Source: Allium sativum (lineage: Eukaryota; Streptophyta; Magnoliopsida; Asparagales; Amaryllidaceae). Taken from it: a DNA stretch of 64,000 nt. The stretch lies in NCBI GenBank assembly GCA_030737875.1, contig CM060922.1, forward strand, positions 298,769,456 through 298,833,455. The letters are read 5' to 3'. Each line of letters begins with the position of its first letter. Position 1 is the stretch's first letter. The notes beneath the pieces are model-generated. The model made no database searches, was not told where the DNA came from, and saw only the letters and a program-made list of their open reading frames with translations. Positions 59,207-64,000 of this stretch are shown one piece after another. The position numbers were made by a program, and so were the translations under genes.

Positions 59207-59806
59207 TTCAACAACGAGGCAGAAGTATATCTATTATCCAATACAGTTAATACAGATCAGAGTCCAAGTTTTAGGTTAAAAGGCAATACTTTTCGTAGAT
59301 CTTGTACTGTATATGATTCAGAGAGCTCTATCGTTGCTTAGTCAAACCCTTTGTACAAACTGGGGAAAAAAATTCACTCAAGGAACAGATGTACTGTGAA
59401 TCCTGGAAATGATCATTCTCTGGCATTAGCCATGCTCGTCACATTTTTTGATCGAACCATTATATTATGACAACAACAAGTAGGCATCTTATAAGAAAAA
59501 ATTTGTCTGGTTTCCGCAATATTTAGTATTTTAATTTTAGTCGTAATAGCGTAACAATCTTACTAGTGTAAATGAGACGAAGTACACTAACATCCCATTG
59601 TCAAACTGGTGACTACATTGATGATCCCTTGTAGCTTATACTCTTATATACGTATATGGATATGTACATTTTGTTGCTGTAATTATCTGCATTGTTTTTC
59701 ACTTATTTTCAAGCTTACTACTACTTTTGCATATGTTCCTATGTCTTCTTTACTAATTTGCTTCAACTGCCACTTTAAAGTATATATTCTTCAACAAAGC
59801 AATATG

Positions 59807-60218
59807 AAAATATATGGTCGTGCAAATTCATCCTTCCACTTTGATTTGAATGATCAGGTTACTATTTTTTGTAATGTTAGGGGTTGTTTTAATAATGGCT
59901 TCAAAGTGCTAATATTTTGTTACTTTTGCTTTTTAATTTTTAAATATGTGTCAGTATACAAAATCATTTATTCTCAACTTATACGAAATGCACAGTATGT
60001 TCTAGATGCATATCGTAAAGATGACATGCTGAAGTTTGCAAATCATTCATCCAATCCTAACTGTTATGCCAAGGTAGTATATAATGCTTATTTCGTTAAA
60101 CTGTGTTATTATTTTGAAATTCTGTTAATGTTAAACCGTGTATACAAATAGGTCAAGGTAGTAGCTGGAGATCATAGAGTGAGAATATTTGCGAAAGAAC
60201 ACATTGAAGCGAGCGAGG
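59807..60218 (+). pseudogene. SWN-like: Captured SET-domain exons, SWINGER-like
   Basis: Three exon pieces of a plant Enhancer-of-zeste H3K27 methyltransferase, the catalytic Polycomb (PRC2) subunit. Exon a (59807-59857) reads IYGRANSSFHFDLNDQ. Exon b (59996-60073) has YVLDAYRK and KFANHSSNPNCYAK. Exon c (from 60152) has VVAGDHRVRIFAKEHIEASE. Introns 59858-59995 and 60074-60151 keep GT and AG ends, so genomic DNA was captured, not a cDNA. The catalytic-core NHS stretch survives, but the domain's start and the YDYRY end are missing and a stop follows near 60231. The RANSSF and IEASEE wording recalls SWINGER more than CURLY LEAF, from memory. Probably not a functional enzyme. Confidence 0.85.
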
Positions 60219-60913
60219 TTTCGAAGTTATAGAGGATGCAAAGTCTCAAATAGAAGCTGCATGTCTAGGAGTTGTGTCTTGTTTTGGATTTGAATGTGAT
60301 GATTAATGGTTTGAATGTGATGATTAATATTTTGGATTTCTTCTACGTACAAAACTGGTATTGCAATTTTTTTTAATTAAAGCGTTGTATTTGCTTTCTT
60401 CTATTGTAGTATTTGCCTTTTTTACTGTCGTGTTTGCCTTTTTTCTGATGTTGCATTTTAAGATAATGGTGTTGCGTTACATAATATAGTGGTGTTGCAT
60501 TAAATTAATTATTATTAATTTCACATGGCATGTGGGCCCCACAACTGACATGGCGTGTGACACGTATGCAGCTGACATGGAGAGCTGATGTGTCGTGTGA
60601 CATGTAGGCAGCTTACGTGGAAAGCTGACGTGGCTCCACTGTCATGACCTGGCAACCAAATTCAAAATAATGCTTAAGGCAACGCTGTATATTGTTGCAT
60701 TAATTGCAAGTACTGTTGCATTAGGGCTATAATGCAACACTTTCTTTTCGTGGCAGTAGATGGGCAAAAGCGTTGTCTTAAAGGGCTAATGCAACGGCCG
60801 CGGATGCCACGCCCCCTTGGTGTTGGCTATTTGGAAAAATGGTCTACGGCAACGCTTTTTAGATCTATGGCCATATAAAAATAGTGACGAATATACCCAC
60901 TTTTGTAGTAGTG

Positions 60914-61093
60914 ATTTACGGATTTCTTGGAGTTCCCACGAGCATTGTTAGCGACAGGGACCTCGTCTTCACCAGCGAGTTCTGGAGGATCCTGTAGGAG
61001 GCATTGGGGACGCAGCTGAGACTTAGTACTGCATATCACTCTAAGATAGACCGAGACGGTTAATCGGATTCTTAAGGATTTATTACGGTTGTT
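60914..61093 (+). pseudogene. Relic Z integrase, right of the CACTA insertion
   Basis: Resumes the integrase with IYGFLGVPTSIVSDRD, then FTSEFWR, a stop, ALGTQLRLSTAYH, a small deletion across the DGQTE motif, and NRILKDLLRL in another frame. It stops at about 61093, where TGTAACAGCG begins an unrelated sequence. The catalytic Glu motif is lost. Confidence 0.85.
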
Positions 61094-61474
61094 GTAACAG
61101 CGTGCATTTTACATATAGGAGGATCGTAAAATATTTTTATTTTATTTCCTGATGGTTTGATCATTCTCATATTTTAATAAGTTAGTTATGAGGATGTGAA
61201 ACATGTCCATAATTTTTACTAATTTTATTTGTGATAATATTTCCCTTATCAGTCTTGTGTAGGGAATAACTTTTAACTCGGATCGAATCAGGTGCTGAGG
61301 TCGGTCTCATTGGTAAGGAAATGGTGTTTCCAATTCCGTATATTGGTCACATTGAAGATTTGGTTTAGCAGTTTGGGAGGAATCGCTGTTTTTATGTTTC
61401 ACAATTTTTATTTTGGTTTTTAGAGCCATTGATGAGCTGATTTGAGGAGGCCCATTAGTGGGCTAGTGGGAGGC

Positions 61475-61482
61475 TATAAATA
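61475..61482 (+). promoter_or_regulatory. TATA-like box in candidate LTR
   Basis: TATAAATA within GAGGCTATAAATAGGGGG, followed by a pyrimidine-rich stretch, as in the X and Y LTR promoters. Confidence 0.5.
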
Positions 61483-62089
61483 GGGGGTTAAAAGCATGTA
61501 GAGAGGATTACTTTTCTTTATTATCTCATTTTGTTGAGCTCGTAATCCTCCTTGCCTAATCAAATACACCTTTCTACCATTAAAATTCTAGATCTACGTA
61601 AGATAATCGAAGACCTACATCGTTTGAAGTTAGATCTATGTCAAGTGAAGAGAGATCACATCAAATCAAGAGGCTTAAAGCATATTCTTCGCTGTATGAA
61701 TCGAGAATTTAGCGATTTCGAGTTAATTCGAAGAATTGGTGAGTGATAAGCATCTCTCAAGTGGATTCAATCAAGTATATGGGTTGTTTGATCTTGTGTT
61801 CATCATTTTAAGTTGTTTTCATATAGATTTAATCGATGTAATTATGATTTTAATTCAAATCATTATAGAATCTAATCTAGTAACTTATAATTGGTAATTC
61901 CATATGTTAATTGTATGTTTAGATCCATTTATTGATTTGATAATGGATTGAATCGTTGTTTTAATATCTGTTGATTATTGCTTGAATCAATGGTTGATTT
62001 GTTGATCGAATATGGGTGGTGTTTGTGATGGATCGGTGGTGTTTGGGCGAGTTTTGGGCTAGGATTGACAAGTTTTGGCAAAGTTTGAA

Positions 62090-62745
62090 TTTTATGCTTT
62101 TAACAGGATTTTACAAATGCTATAAAAAGTCCTGGATCGAGCACAAATCGTAGTATGGATTGGGCACCAAAAATCAGTGAATCGGCGTGAAAAAATGATG
62201 GATCGGGCATGTTTTGATGACTTCGGGAAAAGCTGAATTTTCTGGGTACGACAGCGTTTGGAAAGCGCTATGAAAAATCCCTGGATCAGCCACGATCTAG
62301 GAATGGATCGTGCAAGCCAAAAAGGGGTGGACCGACGTTGAAAATGTGATCGGTCGGGGCATTTTTTTGGTTCGACAGAAGGATGGATCGCTGGGATTTG
62401 ATAGCGTTTTGACAAACGCTCTAGTAAGGTCATCGGTTGCGTATGATCCATAAGGGCAGATCAGCTCATTTTCATGGAGCGCGCATTCGGTTTGGGGGTT
62501 TGTCACATGGATCGGCCACGATGGATCGCGCAGGAGCAATGATAGTGACCCAGAAACGTTATAAAAAGGTGTTTTAAGTGCTATGATCTAGAATTTATTC
62601 AAATGGATCAGGAGCAACCCAAAAGATATTGTACCGTTTCAGAAATGTTTTGAAAGCCAGTATTGCTTAGTTTTCACACTAGATTAATGCAGAATTGAAC
62701 TAGGAGATATAATAGCATTTCAGAAACGCTGCAAAAGGATGTTTT
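62090..62745. repeat. Degenerate ATGGATCG and AGCGTTT/AAACGCT repeats
   Basis: ATGGATCGGGC-like words recur about ten times. Short dyads such as AGCGTTTGGAAAGCGCT (62253) and AGCGTTTTGACAAACGCT (62403) recur roughly every 140-150 bp (dyad right halves near 62117, 62265, 62416, 62556), then more closely near 62645 and 62726. Strongly diverged, so unit boundaries are approximate. Confidence 0.55.
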
Positions 62746-64000
62746 GGCATTATGGCCAGTTTTTCATAGCGAAAAAACTGAAAATTCTATGAAATGCAGT
62801 ATTGACCAAATGAAGCTTGTATTTGGGTCGATGATGGTTCTAACTTTGACATGAATTCAAGGAGGAATGTTTGAAGCATAGTGAAGTGTTCATTGATCGT
62901 CGTAATGCAACGAATGTGAAGACGATCAAGGATGTTTTGAGTTTGTGGATAATAGTTGGATGGTCGACGGTGAGGATGACTAGTGATACTGGAGTCTAAG
63001 GAATTATTGTTGTCGTAGGTTCTAGCGGACTCAAAGTAGGGGTATGATAGAGATGTCTAAAAGAACGATTGTATGGTCGAGTACACTGGGCAGCTCGACG
63101 AGCCTAGTTACATTTTGTTTTATGTCATATGGAGTTTTGCTAGAATCGAGATGTACCATTAACCCTTGACAGTTGATGATAATGTGCTTACCCGGTCATA
63201 CGATTAACAACGGTTTCAAAGCAGGATTGGCAGTGATAGTCAGTCAGTCTTGAATGTTGATTGTTTTGCTTGTACCATCTCACATAGATTGTTTGATGTC
63301 GAAGGAGATGTTTCTTTGGTGCTTGTCTGATGTTGGTTTAGGCCTTCAGGGCTTGTGCTTGAGGGATGTTGAACTCGATTAGGATAGTTTACGTGAGATA
63401 TATAATTGCTTGCTATGATCACTGTTGCTTGGTTAGCTCTGATTGCTATGATTGAATAGTTGCTCAGATTGCTACGGATTATAGTTGTTTCCAAATGCTT
63501 GTTTGTAAAGGTTATCACTGTTTGATGAGGGGGAAATGAGGTTGAGTTCTTCTCTGATGTTTTGGTAGATTAGTTGGTTAATCCGCCTATTCTCATATAC
63601 TGTATTGATGATGTTAGATAGCTGTTTTATCGCTCACCAAGACTGTTTTCTAACTCAAGATTTTATGTTTCCCTCTTATTACCTTGGGTTATTCATCCGA
63701 TTTTTGATGGGCAGACCGAGTAACAGGTTATAGGTAGCACAACTTGAGGAGGATGTTGTGCGGTGATGAGCAGGAGGCTGGTGTATTACTTTTTACTCTA
63801 TAGTATCTATTGTTTTCCATTGTGTGATGATTGATTCTGAGTGTTGTAGTGAGGCGAATTTGTACAGACACTTATGTTGTAGTTCGAAATCACTTTCATG
63901 CCTTGTTGAGCCATCCTCGGACAAGCCCTTGCAGATTTCATAGTGGAGTTCACAATTTGCGAAGAACCTCCCTCGTAAGACAAGGAAACTCCAAGCATTA

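Larger units (their letters stand above)
55966..60913 (+). mobile_element. Non-autonomous CACTA element with captured gene
   Basis: A 4,948-bp insertion in relic Z. Ends: CACTACTAAAAAAGTGGG on the left and, inverted on the right, CACTACTACAAAAGTGGG. The inverted repeat runs about 30 bp with a few mismatches. The 3-bp duplication ATT (55963-55965 and 60914-60916) is the CACTA length. Joining across it restores relic Z's frame and spacing compared with Y. Subterminal TTGCATTA/TGCAACA motifs cluster near both ends (56050-56160 and 60680-60800). No transposase is recognised, so it depends on another element. It holds SET-domain exons (59807-60218), which makes it a Pack-CACTA-type carrier. Confidence 0.9.
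61094..64000 (+). repeat. Candidate LTR or LTR-like non-coding region
   Basis: Relic Z ends abruptly at TGTAACAGCGTGCATTTTAC. That start resembles chromovirus LTRs, and a TATAAATA lies 381 bp inside. No primer site (TGGTATCAGAGC) or second copy is visible, so the element may be a solo LTR or continue outside the window. The rest is non-coding. A weak integrase-like HP-x-x-DGQTE read-out at about 63695-63725 is too short to assign. Confidence 0.4.

Noticed and set aside
59609..60151. 180-codon frame as one protein
   Set aside because: It reads through two introns; only the exon parts match a SET domain.
63690..63790. Integrase fragment (HP-x-x-DGQTE-like)
   Set aside because: Fewer than ten matching residues with a stop inside; may be chance.

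Overview
This window is plant nuclear DNA made almost entirely of transposable elements. I found no intact host gene. The plant origin rests on several signs: the LTR retrotransposons use a primer binding site matching plant initiator tRNA-Met (TGGTATCAGAGC); their pol products are of the Tekay/Del chromovirus type; one repeat carries a domain resembling the plant-specific 'putative gypsy type transposon' family; and a CACTA transposon carries exons of a plant Enhancer-of-zeste (SWINGER-like) SET domain. I cannot name the species.

Layout, left to right. 1-2004: non-coding flank with GATGCG-rich repeats. 2005-12410: a minus-strand LTR element flanked by a perfect 5-bp duplication (TGATT). Its LTRs are 3.7 and 4.5 kb and its 2.2-kb interior has no recognisable coding, so it fits a LARD (large retrotransposon derivative). 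Its 5' LTR holds a 280-bp hAT-type MITE (8-bp duplication ATTCTAGG) with an internal tRNA-like Pol III promoter. 12416-19394: repeats and the decayed remains of a multi-exon TE gene, whose coiled-coil part has stops almost exclusively where glutamine is expected. 19395-19837: one end of a second CACTA-like element.

19838-48418 is element X, a chromovirus with 4.66-kb LTRs and duplication ATTTA. Its gag-pol is broken by three stops and contains a probable 86-bp GT-AG intron in the integrase. Inside X's left LTR sits array Y (23966-38586, duplication GGCGT): a 19-bp LTR stub, the 3' half of pol, a full LTR, an uninterrupted 1,474-codon gag-pol, and another full LTR. This is two retrotransposon units sharing a central LTR, with a large deletion in the left unit. 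The order of insertion is X, then Y. LTR divergence by eye (LARD most, X about 2 percent, Y about 0.4 percent) agrees.

48424-53815 has minisatellites, a gag fragment on the minus strand and the 3' two-thirds of a tRNA-Asn, possibly an extended primer site of that degraded element. 53822-61093 is a dead chromovirus relic Z, split by a 4.95-kb non-autonomous CACTA element (duplication ATT) that has captured SET-domain exons with introns. 61094-64000 is non-coding and may begin another LTR.

The most striking unexplained structure is a module of about 95 bp, present as two tandem copies in the LTRs of both the LARD and Y, in the same orientation and about 1.25-1.5 kb downstream of the TATA box in each. 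Its flanking arms differ in sequence between copies but remain complementary, which suggests a selected hairpin. The LARD also shares its PPT-LTR boundary and primer site with Y, so it may be a non-autonomous passenger of Y-like chromoviruses.
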